From: Methylophaga sp.
Lineage (GTDB): Bacteria > Pseudomonadota > Gammaproteobacteria > Nitrosococcales > Methylophagaceae
Direction: 5' to 3'
DNA length: 64,000 nucleotides
NCBI GenBank assembly: GCA_030148085.1
Contig: JASBUF010000030.1
Location: 24,682 to 88,681 of the forward strand
Positions 1 to 8,671 of the stretch are shown here, one piece after another. Below the pieces are notes generated by a model, which did not search any database, was not told where the DNA came from, and saw only the letters and a list, made by a program, of their open reading frames with translations. A program made the translations under genes and the position numbers. Position 1 is the first letter of the stretch. Each line of letters opens with the position of its first letter.

Positions 1-371
1 TTCTTCAGTACGTCACGGCAGGTTTTAACAACTTGTTCATGCCCCTGCGTCAGAGTGACGACCATATCCTCTGCACTCGGCACACCTTCAACTTCATCGA
101 TACTACTGAGTTGAGCAAAGGCTTTGTATGTACCTGGCGCTGCAACACCAAGGGTACGAATTCGCTCAGCCACTTCATCAACGGCTGTCGCCAATTCAGT
201 GTAGTGCTCTTCGAACATCAGGTGCAGCTCACGGAACTGCGGACCAGTCACATTCCAGTGAAAGTTATGTGTTTGCAAGTAGAGTGTGTATGAATCAGCC
301 AGCAAACGTTTCAATCCTTCTGCAATATCCTGTCTGTCTTGTTGGTTGATACCGATATCGATGCTACTCAT
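1..371 (-). CDS. dps: Dps family ferritin-like protein (partial, 3' end outside window)
   Basis: This is the N-terminal 123 codons of a Dps/bacterioferritin-like protein, which forms a hollow 12-mer that oxidises and stores iron and protects DNA from peroxide. The translated part carries the hallmark HNFHWNVTG stretch, followed by [12 protein letters not shown] and a [11 protein letters not shown] segment, which hold the His, Asp and Glu ligands of the inter-subunit ferroxidase site. The start is ATG at 371, preceded by a clean AGGAGG Shine-Dalgarno at 381-386. The C-terminal third lies beyond position 1. It is divergent from the Fur-box gene at 619, so the 247-bp gap between them may hold iron- and peroxide-responsive promoters for both. 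Identity is strong; only the tail is unseen. Confidence 0.93.
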   Translation of the reverse strand, partial: MSSIDIGINQQDRQDIAEGLKRLLADSYTLYLQTHNFHWNVTGPQFRELHLMFEEHYTELATAVDEVAERIRTLGVAAPGTYKAFAQLSSIDEVEGVPSAEDMVVTLTQGHEQVVKTCRDVLK

Positions 372-583
372 TACTCTTTGCCTCCTTGTGCATGGTTCGA
401 ACAATTTCAGCGCTTTATCGCCGCGCGATGAATTCACATACATTCTAATCAGCTACTTCATGTATGTGAAACAAGTTATTTTGAATAGAGTAATCGTTTT
501 TTCCGATTTAGTTCTATCGCTAGACTGATTATGGATTTTACGATTGTTCTGATTGATTTAAGTCATTTTACCTTTGAATTAAA

Positions 584-602
584 TTTAATGATAATCATTC
601 TC
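584..602 (+). promoter_or_regulatory. Fur box
   Basis: The 19 bases TTTAATGATAATCATTCTC match the classical Fur consensus GATAATGATAATCATTATC at 16 of 19 positions, with a perfect core. The site ends 16 bp before the start codon of the DUF2061 gene, so Fur bound here would block its ribosome site and probably its promoter. This predicts iron-repressed expression. Confidence 0.8.
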
Positions 603-618
603 AACAAAGGATAGCAAC

Positions 619-828
619 ATGGCTAAGACAATCAGTTTCGCAATCGTTCATTTCACCGTGGCATTCACAGTGGGTTATTTAATGACTGGCAGCATATTGT
701 TCGGCAGTGCGATGGCTGTGGTTGAGCCAGCAATTAATACCGTCGCATTCTACATACATGAAAAAGTATGGGGACAGTTAGAACAGGCTGATCAAGCTGG
801 GGTGGCAGGCATCGTGTCTGCCACCTGA
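619..828 (+). CDS. DUF2061 family small membrane protein, Fur-regulated
   Basis: A 69-residue protein with two hydrophobic segments (about residues 5-22 and 24-46) and an EPAINTVAFYIHEKVW stretch that is typical of the DUF2061 family. The molecular function of the family is not known to me; members are short integral membrane proteins. The start is ATG at 619 with an AAAGGA ribosome site 8-9 bases upstream. The near-consensus Fur box at 584-602 links it to iron limitation. It stands alone, divergent from dps and 64 bp before chrA. Family assignment is by sequence pattern; an iron-related role is inferred only from the operator. Confidence 0.8.
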   Translation: MAKTISFAIVHFTVAFTVGYLMTGSILFGSAMAVVEPAINTVAFYIHEKVWGQLEQADQAGVAGIVSAT

Positions 829-892
829 GCCGGGCAACTTGCAATCTTCACCTCAGCCCGCATAATTCAGGCTCTAAGATTAAGAGACTGAC

Positions 893-2074
893 ATGATGGG
901 ACTCAATTCTGTTGCTGAGGTATTTGTCGCTTTCCTGAAACTAGGACTGACCTCCTTCGGTGGTCCTATTGCCCACATCGGCTATTACCGGCAGGCGTTT
1001 GTTGAAAAACGGCGTTGGCTGTCAGAAGAACAATTTTCTCAACTGCTGGTGTTGTGTCAGTTTCTGCCGGGGCCGGCTAGCAGTCAGATGGGATTCAGTC
1101 TCGGCCTCATGCGTGCTGGCTGGCTTGGCGGCATTGCTGCCTTTATCGCCTTTACCCTCCCCTCAGCTTTATTATTATTTGCTTTTGCACAATGGCTGCC
1201 TTACCTCTCCGACACGGTTGGTCAGGCCATGATTCATGGACTAAAGCTGGTTGCGCTTGTTGTAGTGGCTCAGGCTGTGTGGCAAATGGCAGCTAAACTG
1301 ACTCCAGATCGGATACGTCGTGCAATCGCACTAATGGCCATAGCATTTCTGTTATTCGTTGCACATCCTCTGGCACAGATTGCTGTTGTTATTTTCAGTG
1401 CCCTATTGGGCTTGCTGCTGTGTCGGGAACCATCACCGCAATCTACTTCAATTACCGTAAACTACGGACCTAGGCTGGCCTGGAGTTTGTTGATACTCTT
1501 TGCCGTACTGCTATTGGGTCTTCCATTACTGGCAAACGAAAATAGTTTACTGGCTGTGGTTGATGCCTTTTATCATGCTGGTGCACTGGTGTTTGGTGGC
1601 GGCCATGTCGTATTGCCTTTACTGGAACATTCCGTTGTCGAACCCGGCTGGGTGGCCGCGGATGAGTACCTTGCAGGCTACGGTGCCGCACAAGCTGTGC
1701 CCGGCCCGGTTTTTTCTGTGGCTGCCTACTTAGGCGCCATGTTGCCCGGTGATAATGGCGGCTTGCTCGGTGCAAGTCTCGCTTTAGTCGCTATTTTCCT
1801 GCCCGGCTTTTTATTAGTCTCAGCGATGTTACCGTTATGGCAGACATTGCAAAACTACCCATTAGCCGCCAGCGCAATTGCCGGTGTTAATGCGGGTGTT
1901 GTCGGCCTGCTTGCCGCAGCACTCTATGATCCGATCTGGGTGAGTGTGGTTCATCAGTTCAGCGATATCATAATTGCTGTGATTGGATTGCTGATGTTGC
2001 AGCTGTGGCGTATCTCCGCACTATGGATAGTCTTCTGGTGTGTCAGTGCCAGTATCGTGCTCACTCTACTATGA
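893..2074 (+). CDS. chrA: Chromate efflux transporter ChrA
   Basis: A 393-residue inner membrane protein of the long (two-domain) CHR family, which exports chromate and protects the cytoplasm. Both halves of the tandem are visible: the first begins with FLKLGLTSFGGP and carries the signature PGPASSQ at about residues 59-65; the second has a GGGHVVLPLL loop and a second PGPVFS motif near residue 269. About ten to twelve hydrophobic helices are evident and the length fits the family (about 390-400). The start is a double ATG at 893. The stop codon overlaps the start of the following acetyltransferase (ATGA), so the two are translationally coupled. No chrB regulator is present nearby. Confidence 0.9.
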   Translation: MMGLNSVAEVFVAFLKLGLTSFGGPIAHIGYYRQAFVEKRRWLSEEQFSQLLVLCQFLPGPASSQMGFSLGLMRAGWLGGIAAFIAFTLPSALLLFAFAQWLPYLSDTVGQAMIHGLKLVALVVVAQAVWQMAAKLTPDRIRRAIALMAIAFLLFVAHPLAQIAVVIFSALLGLLLCREPSPQSTSITVNYGPRLAWSLLILFAVLLLGLPLLANENSLLAVVDAFYHAGALVFGGGHVVLPLLEHSVVEPGWVAADEYLAGYGAAQAVPGPVFSVAAYLGAMLPGDNGGLLGASLALVAIFLPGFLLVSAMLPLWQTLQNYPLAASAIAGVNAGVVGLLAAALYDPIWVSVVHQFSDIIIAVIGLLMLQLWRISALWIVFWCVSASIVLTLL

Positions 2075-2559
2075 CAAAGACTGTAATTCGTAGAGCAAGC
2101 TTGGATGATGTGTCGGCCTTAACCGCCCTGCTAGAAAGTTGTGCTGCAAGCATGAGCGAGCGAGGAATGCATCACTGGCTCGGTGTTTATAATGAAACCA
2201 GTGTGGCTTCAAACCTGAACAGCAAAACCGTGTTTGTTTTAGAAACCGAGAATGAATTGGTCGCGTGTGTGGCCTTGGGCACAGAAGCGGCTGGGTACTA
2301 CTCTACATGCTGGCCCGATGCCCCCAAAGCTGATTTTTACATCACCCAGCTTGCCGTTAGACCCGACAAGCAGGGTTCAGGCTATGGCAAACAACTGGTT
2401 AAGCACTGCTTAAATCAGATTGGTAAACATAGTCTGCAACTCGATGCCGTCGACCATTACCCAGCCTTATTAGTGTTTTATCAAGCTCTCGGCTTTGAGA
2501 TTATTGCCACCGGTACTGGCCTCGGTGACAAACGTCATCTTTTTCGCTTTAAACGCTGA
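2071..2559 (+). CDS. GNAT family N-acetyltransferase
   Basis: A 162-residue GCN5-related acetyltransferase. The acetyl-CoA motif A is seen as QLAVRPDKQGSGYGKQLV, preceded by the usual beta-strand with YITQL, and motif B as HYPALLVFYQALGFE. The start is taken at ATG 2071, overlapping the chrA stop by ATGA, because the domain begins at once (TKTVIRRASLDDV); an in-frame ATG further upstream at 2005 would lie entirely inside chrA. The substrate cannot be read from sequence. Coupling to chrA suggests co-expression, not necessarily a role in chromate resistance. Confidence 0.85.
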   Translation: MTKTVIRRASLDDVSALTALLESCAASMSERGMHHWLGVYNETSVASNLNSKTVFVLETENELVACVALGTEAAGYYSTCWPDAPKADFYITQLAVRPDKQGSGYGKQLVKHCLNQIGKHSLQLDAVDHYPALLVFYQALGFEIIATGTGLGDKRHLFRFKR

Positions 2560-2620
2560 TCCTGTCCCTTCTGTTGTGACACAATAATACTATGGTCCAA
2601 TCCAATGCCGGGGGGCCGCT

Positions 2621-2815
2621 ATGGTACATCCACTCGAAGAAGACACGATCACCTGCCCCTACTGCGGTGAGCCTCTCACTCTGCTTGTCGACTGCTCTGT
2701 CGCCGAACAAGAATATATAGAAGACTGCGAAGTCTGTTGTTGCCCGATCCAGATTCACTCTCAGGTGACTGATGAGGGTCAACTTCAACTCACCGCTCAT
2801 ACTGAAAATGAATAA
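2621..2815 (+). CDS. CPXCG motif-containing cysteine-rich protein
   Basis: A 64-residue acidic protein with TCPYCGEP near residue 12 and a second cysteine group CEVCCCPI near residue 37, the pattern of the small CPXCG cysteine-rich family common in gammaproteobacteria. The two Cys pairs probably bind zinc as a ribbon. The function of the family is unknown. The gene is monocistronic-looking, with 61 bp to the acetyltransferase upstream and a long gap downstream. Confidence 0.8.
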   Translation: MVHPLEEDTITCPYCGEPLTLLVDCSVAEQEYIEDCEVCCCPIQIHSQVTDEGQLQLTAHTENE

Positions 2816-2900
2816 TCGAAATATTTAAGGTTAAATTGCTACTGTAAACCTGTTAAGTTCATCAGTGTGCTTACTAGCGGCCATTCAAACTCACTATTTT

Positions 2901-2916
2901 TGTGAGATACATCGCA
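2901..2916 (+). promoter_or_regulatory. CRP-like binding site
   Basis: TGTGA-GATACA-TCGCA differs from the CRP consensus TGTGA-N6-TCACA at one base and is flanked by T-rich runs as in strong sites. A second partial copy (TGTGA at 2921-2925) follows 20 bp later. The site is about 140 bp upstream of the decayed adhesin gene, which may once have been its target. The surrounding 2816-3055 gap holds no other recognisable gene. Confidence 0.45.
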
Positions 2917-3055
2917 TTTTTGTGAACTGCAATCAATATTTTTAGCTTAGAACCGATATAACCTTCGTAAGGTTTGCATCTCAAGGGTCTGACATTTAAC
3001 GTCATCTTGAATGTATATCTTGATTTAGTATGTGTTCTTGACTTGCTGGGGTGGC

Positions 3056-5001
3056 ATGGGCATCAATCAAGTTCAAAGCAATGTAGCTTCAAAAGATAGC
3101 CCGCTATGAACGGATGTCTCACTGCTTGCAGACATGATTTCACTGCTCATAAGTCAAGTGAGTACAGACTCGCCTGCCGATCAGACGATATTTTCCAGGC
3201 TTGAAACCTCTAAGGATATCTTTTTCGACTTTGACGATGCCGGTGTATTAACCATCACCGGGTTTGGCAACACTATCAATGAAAATGCAGTCTCTCTAAA
3301 AGAGACCGAAACATCGGTCAACCCAGTTGAACCATAGTCAACCCGAAGCGGTGGCTTATCGTTAGAGGAAATTTTTCCAGCCCTTTTCGGCGATGATCAG
3401 TCCTATTTCAGCAAATCCGCTCTTGTTGAATACCTAAACCCACAGACTCTTCCTATCGCAGGGTTTGACGCCTTATATAACTCGTTATCTTCATATAATC
3501 AGCCAGTTAACCAAACCCATCAAGATACCGACTCTCAGCTCATTTTCATTGAGCAATACCTAAGTGCCCATAACGACCACTTCAATACCGTCGAAGACAC
3601 CGTTTTAAGTGGCTCGGTGGCGATGAATGACAGCACAACATCCACCGGTACTCTTAGCTTCTCCCTAGAAAGCAATGTCAGTCATGGTAGTTTGTTATTC
3701 ACAAACACAGGATCTTTCACTTATACCCCTAATGCCAACTATAGTGGATCAGATAGCTTTACCTACACAGTAACTGACTCGAAAACTAGTCAAACAAACA
3801 GCCAAACCGTCATTTTGTCTGTTGTTACAATCAATGACGCGCCCGTGGCAAGCAACTATGTTGTCAGCCCCATAACGGAACAGATGGCTTCGACTACCAA
3901 GTCACGGACAGTGCTATTGGAGAGACTTCAACGCAATCTGCCAGCATTGAAGTAAGCCCTTCAAGTGAACCACCAGTAGTGCAGGCTCAGAGCACTAGTC
4001 TATTGGGGCTGATAGGTCTGTCTACATTGGGTGTTATGGATTTTGGAACACAGGACATTAATGCTGGTGATGCAGACGGTGATCTGACGTCTGTCGAGAT
4101 CAAATACACTGCATTACTTGGCCTAGGAACTTATACCCTATCCGCATCAACAGCCTTAGCTGCAGAACTAGGCTTAGAAGTGAACGTGGTCAATGACCCC
4201 GGTGTTCTGGGATTGATTAGCCCCAGTTCGACAATGATGATTACGGCTGTCGGTGGCGGCGATATCGACAATCTCGATATCAATGAACTATTGGCCAGTG
4301 TGCAATTCAATAGTGGTGGCTCTGTTATTTCCCCCGCCCTGCTAACACTGAATGTACTCAGTGCAACCACTGTCACCGCAGAGGATTCTGAAGGTCAGAC
4401 TACCTCAGCGACCGTTTCCAGCCTAGTGGATGTATCAGCTCTAGATACATTACTGGGCGACAACAGTATTCAAGAAGGCACTTCCGGCAACGACACACTA
4501 ACAGGAACGGCTGATAGTCACAGTCTGTACGGATTCGATGGTAATGACACCCTGTCAGGGAGTGATGGTCAAGATCTAATACGTGGCGGTGGTGGAGACG
4601 ATCAACTTAATGGTGGCGCTGAAACTGACTTACTCATTGGTGGTGAAGGCAATGACACGCTTCAAGGTGATGCTGGCGCTGATATTTTCCGTTGGGAATC
4701 TGGTGATGAGGGTACTGTTGGCAGTACGGCACAAGATACGGTCAATGATTTTGATACATCTGAAGGCGATGTACTTGATCTGCGTGACCTGCTGAGTGGT
4801 GAAGAGTCTGGTGATCTGCTTGACTATTTGGATTTCAACTTTAATGGCAGCGATACTGAAATCGCTGTTTCAGTCGATGGCAGTGGTGATGTCACACAGA
4901 ACATTATCCTGCAGAACGTCGAACTGACTGCAGCGAATACGCTAAGCAATCAACAGGTTATTGATAGCTTATTGGCAGACAACAACCTCATCACAGACTG
5001 A
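3056..5001 (+). pseudogene. Decayed RTX/VCBS-repeat adhesin (type I secreted) gene
   Basis: Remnant of a large type I-secreted surface protein. From ATG 3056 one frame runs through an N-terminal region, an in-frame TGA (3107-3109), an in-frame TAG (3335-3337), then a cadherin/VCBS-like repeat (GSFTYTPNANYSGSDSFTYT, about 3710-3770) and the start of the next repeat (INDAPVASN). Near 3858-3870 the frame shifts and the sequence jumps to the end of another repeat (NGTDGFDYQVTDS), as if one repeat had been lost by unequal recombination. The last frame, open to 5001, holds RTX nonapeptides (GGGGDDQLN, GGEGNDTLQ and relatives, about 4480-4690) and a typical C-terminal type I secretion signal region ending LLADNNLITD. 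No type I transporter genes are adjacent. A GTG at 3979 could still start a 340-residue C-terminal fragment. Confidence 0.8.
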
Positions 5002-5075
5002 CATTAATCATCAGGAATTTCGCGTTATTATCGGTAGTCAATAACACAAGAACCGATGAAACAAGGATGGAACAA

Positions 5076-5948
5076 ATGACGCTATTCCGCATACTGGCCC
5101 TTGTCCTAGCCACCACCTTCATGAACACCGTGCTCGCTGATAACTACAGTATCACTCAAATACAAGACAACCTTTACCGCTACAGCAGCGGTACTCATCA
5201 TGCCGTTTTTGTGGTCACTGACGGAGGCATTGTTCTGACCGATCCGATATCGTTTGAGGGGGCAAGCTGGCTCAAACAAGAACTGAAGAAACGCTTTAAG
5301 CAACCCGTTCGCTATGTCATTTACAGCCACAGTCATCATGATCATGTCTACGGTGGCCAGGTTTTTGACGAGCCTGGCGTCACGTTTATCTCCCATGAAT
5401 GGGCAAGGGATGATTTACTCGCTACCCGTGCCAACACCAAAATCCCTAACCTCGTGTTCAATGATGAACTCACCCTGCATCTTGGCAATACTCAGATCGA
5501 TTTGCGTTATCACGGCCCCAACAACGGCAAAGGCAACATTTCCATCAACTTTCCCCAACATCGTGTATTGCATGTTGTGGACTGGGTGGTGCTTGGCCGT
5601 ATGCCCTATAAAAACCTGCCCGGCTACGATATCCGCGGCACGATCAACTCGACCCGCGATGTGCTGGCAATGGATTTTGACCTGCTCGTTGGCGGCCATG
5701 CTGAGATGGGCAATAAAGACGACATCCGCGCCTACCTTCGCTACCTTGAACAACTCTATAAAGCAGTATTGGAAGGCATGCGGGCTGGCAAAAGCCTGGA
5801 AACACTGCAGCAGGAAATTCGCTTTGATGACTATAGCCATCTCGCCATGTACGAAGAGTGGCTGCCTCTCAATATTGAAGGGGTATACAACGACCTGAGC
5901 AATCAGTCCTACCTGTTGCTCCGTCCGGAGTTGCCAGTCAACGACTGA
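5076..5948 (+). CDS. Secreted MBL-fold metallo-hydrolase
   Basis: A 290-residue metallo-beta-lactamase-fold hydrolase with an N-terminal signal peptide (MTLFRILALVLATTFMNTVLA, cleaved before DNYS), so it acts in the periplasm. The zinc motif HSHHDH is at residues 85-90; further ligands are the His in RYHGPNN, the Asp in VVDWV and the His of VGGHAEM. The family includes true beta-lactamases, lactonases and quinoprotein-relay-like proteins with unknown substrates, so no substrate is claimed. The start is set at ATG 5076 because the AAGGA at 5063-5067 is correctly spaced for it and overlaps the alternative ATG at 5067. A hairpin terminator follows at 5995-6020. Confidence 0.82.
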   Translation: MTLFRILALVLATTFMNTVLADNYSITQIQDNLYRYSSGTHHAVFVVTDGGIVLTDPISFEGASWLKQELKKRFKQPVRYVIYSHSHHDHVYGGQVFDEPGVTFISHEWARDDLLATRANTKIPNLVFNDELTLHLGNTQIDLRYHGPNNGKGNISINFPQHRVLHVVDWVVLGRMPYKNLPGYDIRGTINSTRDVLAMDFDLLVGGHAEMGNKDDIRAYLRYLEQLYKAVLEGMRAGKSLETLQQEIRFDDYSHLAMYEEWLPLNIEGVYNDLSNQSYLLLRPELPVND

Positions 5949-5994
5949 TCTTTATTGCTAAACGTTTATCTGTGCTCAACTATAACAATAAGCA

Positions 5995-6020
5995 GAGATA
6001 CCCGTTTTAACGGGTATCTC
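5995..6020. terminator. Hairpin terminator between convergent genes
   Basis: A perfect 10-bp stem (GAGATACCCG / CGGGTATCTC) closes a 6-base TTTTAA loop between the convergent metallo-hydrolase and aldehyde dehydrogenase genes. There is no long T tract on either side, so it may work weakly in both directions or as an mRNA 3' end stabiliser. Confidence 0.6.
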
Positions 6021-6027
6021 CTGCAGA

Positions 6028-7392
6028 CTACTTAATCCACACCTGCTTGGCATTCACAAATTCCTTGATGCCATGCGGGCCTAGCTCACGACCAAAGCCT
6101 GATTTTTTAATACCGCCACTAGGCAAACGTGGATCGGTTTTGACAATGCCGTTGATAGCGACCTGACCGGCATTGATTTTCATCGCCAGTTCTTGAGCCA
6201 GATTGGCATCGGAAGTCCATAAACCTGCCCCCAAACCAAACTCGGTATCATTGGCCAGTTCCAGGGCATGCTTCGCGCTCTCGGCTTTAATAACACACAT
6301 TACCGGGCCAAAGGTTTCTTCACGAAACGCAACCATTTCCGGCGTCACATCCACCAGCATCGTCACCGGGTATAGAAAGCCCTTACCCTCCGGCAGAGTG
6401 CCACCCAATACACAACGCGCACCAGCCTTGATGCTCTCTGTGACCTGCCGATGTAAATTGTCACGCAGATCTACGCGGGCTATCGGGCCGATATCGGTCG
6501 TGTTTTCCAGCGGATTGCCGAGTTTTAACTTCGCCAGCCTTGTCTGTAAACGTTCTATAAATGCGTTGTATACGGGCGCTTCGACAATAATGCGTTTTGC
6601 AGCGATACAGGACTGACCGGCATTGATAATCCGGGACAAGGTGGCGACATCAGCGGCAGTATCCAGATCGGCATCCGCGAGTACGATAAAAGGGTCACTT
6701 CCGCCCAGTTCCAACACCGAATGTTTAATTTCAGACGCCGCCATTGAGGCCACTTTGCCCCCTGCCCCGGCCGAGCCTGTAAACGATACGGCGGCAATAC
6801 GCGGGTCACGGATCGCCTTTTCTACCAGCCGTGTTTCCACCGGCAGGTTGACCATAATATTGTCCGGCACACCGGCATCCCTGAAGACCTGTTCGATGGC
6901 CTCGGCGCAGCCCGGCACATTAGGGTCATGTTTCATCACGCAGGTATTGCCCGCCATTAAGGCTGGCGCCAGATAACGAAATGCCAGCCACAGTGGGGCA
7001 TTCCACGGCAAAATGCCCAGCAAGGTGCCCAAAGGCTGATAGCAGACAAAACTCAGAGAGGCATCTGAGGGTAGCTCCTCTCGATGCAGGTACGCTTCCG
7101 CGTGTTCGGCATAATGCTCAGCGCACCAGGCGGCTTTTTCCACTTCCGGGCCGCCCTCTTTCACCGGTTTGCCCATCTCTTCTGCCATCAGGATGGCCAG
7201 CTTTTCTTTGTTTTCACGAAGACTCGCTGCTACCCGTTTCAGCACATCAGCGCGCTCGGCGATAGGCCGTTGACTCCAGTCAGCAAAGGCTTTATCCGCA
7301 GCAGCGATCTTTGCCTTAATCCCACTTTCATCTAGTGCGGGATAGCGTTGAATCACTTCATTGGTATAGGGGTTGGTTGCAATTAACATCAT
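6028..7392 (-). CDS. doeC: NAD(P)-dependent semialdehyde dehydrogenase (DoeC-like)
   Basis: A 454-residue aldehyde dehydrogenase of the succinate-semialdehyde type. The general base Glu lies in LELGGSDPF and the catalytic Cys in NAGQSCIAAKR; the cofactor loop SFTGSAGAGGKV is present. In the ectoine pathway the DoeC step oxidises aspartate-semialdehyde to aspartate, and the location as last gene of a doe-type operon makes this the likely job; succinate semialdehyde or another substrate cannot be excluded. The start is placed at ATG 7392 or 7389, just after the ectoine hydrolase stop, where GAGGTG forms the ribosome site. A longer in-frame extension would lie inside the upstream gene. Confidence 0.75.
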   Translation of the reverse strand: MMLIATNPYTNEVIQRYPALDESGIKAKIAAADKAFADWSQRPIAERADVLKRVAASLRENKEKLAILMAEEMGKPVKEGGPEVEKAAWCAEHYAEHAEAYLHREELPSDASLSFVCYQPLGTLLGILPWNAPLWLAFRYLAPALMAGNTCVMKHDPNVPGCAEAIEQVFRDAGVPDNIMVNLPVETRLVEKAIRDPRIAAVSFTGSAGAGGKVASMAASEIKHSVLELGGSDPFIVLADADLDTAADVATLSRIINAGQSCIAAKRIIVEAPVYNAFIERLQTRLAKLKLGNPLENTTDIGPIARVDLRDNLHRQVTESIKAGARCVLGGTLPEGKGFLYPVTMLVDVTPEMVAFREETFGPVMCVIKAESAKHALELANDTEFGLGAGLWTSDANLAQELAMKINAGQVAINGIVKTDPRLPSGGIKKSGFGRELGPHGIKEFVNAKQVWIK

Positions 7393-7396
7393 CACC

Positions 7397-8671
7397 TCAT
7401 TTAGATTGCTTGCTGGCTTTTTTTTCACTGGCAGCGTCATCTGTATCAGCGTCAGCTTTTCCACTACTTCTCGCTTTACCCAGATCAATCAACTTCTTGT
7501 CGGCCTGATCGGGTTTAACGGTAAAGTCGCGATCGAGAGTAAAGAATGATTTACAGCCATCGGCAGTGATATAGATGGTGTCTGAAATACCGCAGGTTTT
7601 GTCACCATCGACGCCCCACATCCAGGGAATGAGGTGAAAGGTCATCCCCTCCCGCAGAATTGCTGACTCGCCTTGTTTCAGACTGCAGATATAACCTTCA
7701 TCCCAGCTGGGTGGGAAAGCAATGCCAATGGAGTAGCCGGAGCGGGTCACTAGTCTTGCGCCGACATCATTGTTGGTAATGATGTTACGGACCAGATTAT
7801 CCACATCAGACACGGTCATGCCGGGTTGCACAGTATCGTGAACCGCTTTCAGCGCCATTTTCATGCGTTCCTGCGCTTTATACATGGAGTCGCTCAACTC
7901 ACCGAGAACCACGGTACGCATCATCGCTGTGTGATAGCGGCGGTAACAACCGCCCACCTCCAAAAACACATGCTCACCGGGTTGGACGGTACGCCCTTCC
8001 CAAGTCGCATGACCAATCATGGTTCGTGGCCCGGATGTCACATAGGGCATCACCGCAGGTGGCTCACCACCAGCACGGAACATACCGTCACTGATGGCAG
8101 CACCAATCTCGTTTTCAGTCACACCTGCCTTTGCGGCTTCCAAGCCCGCTTTCATACCGGCTTCGGTGGCCACAGCGGCTTTTTTCATCAGCTCGATTTC
8201 CACCGCCGATTTGCAGATACGGCCTTGCTCCACAATGCCAAAGCAGTCTAGCAACTTACCTTCGGTCAGCGTGGTATGAACAAAGTCCTGCTGATAGGCA
8301 GGGAAAAAATAACTGTTACGTTCATAGCCAATGCGCTTATTGGAAAGACCGAATTCACGCAGCGCATCGACCAGCATCTGAATCGCATCGCCGGTATCGG
8401 GGTAAGGCCTTGTTCGCTCTACCCAAGTACGGGCAATGATGTTGGACTCTTCCATTGCCCTGGTGATCATGAATGGTTCCTGTTCCAGAGGCACCACCAG
8501 GGCCTGAAAGAAGGAGTAGCCGGTGGTCTGATAATCCGTCAGATACATAATGTTTTCCGGGTCGGTAATCACCACCGCATCCAGCAGCCTCTCGGCAATT
8601 CGCACTCGTAACTCACTTAGGCGGCGTTCATATTCCTCAAATGGAAAGGTCATATCATCGCGTTGTCTCAT
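7397..8671 (-). CDS. doeA: Ectoine hydrolase DoeA/EutD (M24 fold)
   Basis: A 424-residue protein with a creatinase N-domain (FPFEEYERRLSELRVR) and a pita-bread M24 domain. Segments such as TDYQTTGYSFFQALVVP, PYVTSGPRTMIGHATWEG and IAFPPSWDEGY fit the DoeA/EutD ectoine hydrolases, which open the ectoine ring to N-acetyl-diaminobutyrate. The metal-binding Asp pair of true M24 peptidases is absent: the aligned segments read FLEVGGCYRRYHTAMMRT, so a metal-free mechanism is expected. A Lys/Ser-rich tail (about residues 395-424) follows the domain. The start ATG overlaps the stop of the aminotransferase (ATGA), indicating coupled translation. Confidence 0.85.
   Translation of the reverse strand: MRQRDDMTFPFEEYERRLSELRVRIAERLLDAVVITDPENIMYLTDYQTTGYSFFQALVVPLEQEPFMITRAMEESNIIARTWVERTRPYPDTGDAIQMLVDALREFGLSNKRIGYERNSYFFPAYQQDFVHTTLTEGKLLDCFGIVEQGRICKSAVEIELMKKAAVATEAGMKAGLEAAKAGVTENEIGAAISDGMFRAGGEPPAVMPYVTSGPRTMIGHATWEGRTVQPGEHVFLEVGGCYRRYHTAMMRTVVLGELSDSMYKAQERMKMALKAVHDTVQPGMTVSDVDNLVRNIITNNDVGARLVTRSGYSIGIAFPPSWDEGYICSLKQGESAILREGMTFHLIPWMWGVDGDKTCGISDTIYITADGCKSFFTLDRDFTVKPDQADKKLIDLGKARSSGKADADTDDAASEKKASKQSK

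Noticed and set aside
480..535. Possible OxyR site upstream of dps
   Set aside because: GATAG-like half sites occur, but spacing and number do not fit the four-element OxyR pattern.
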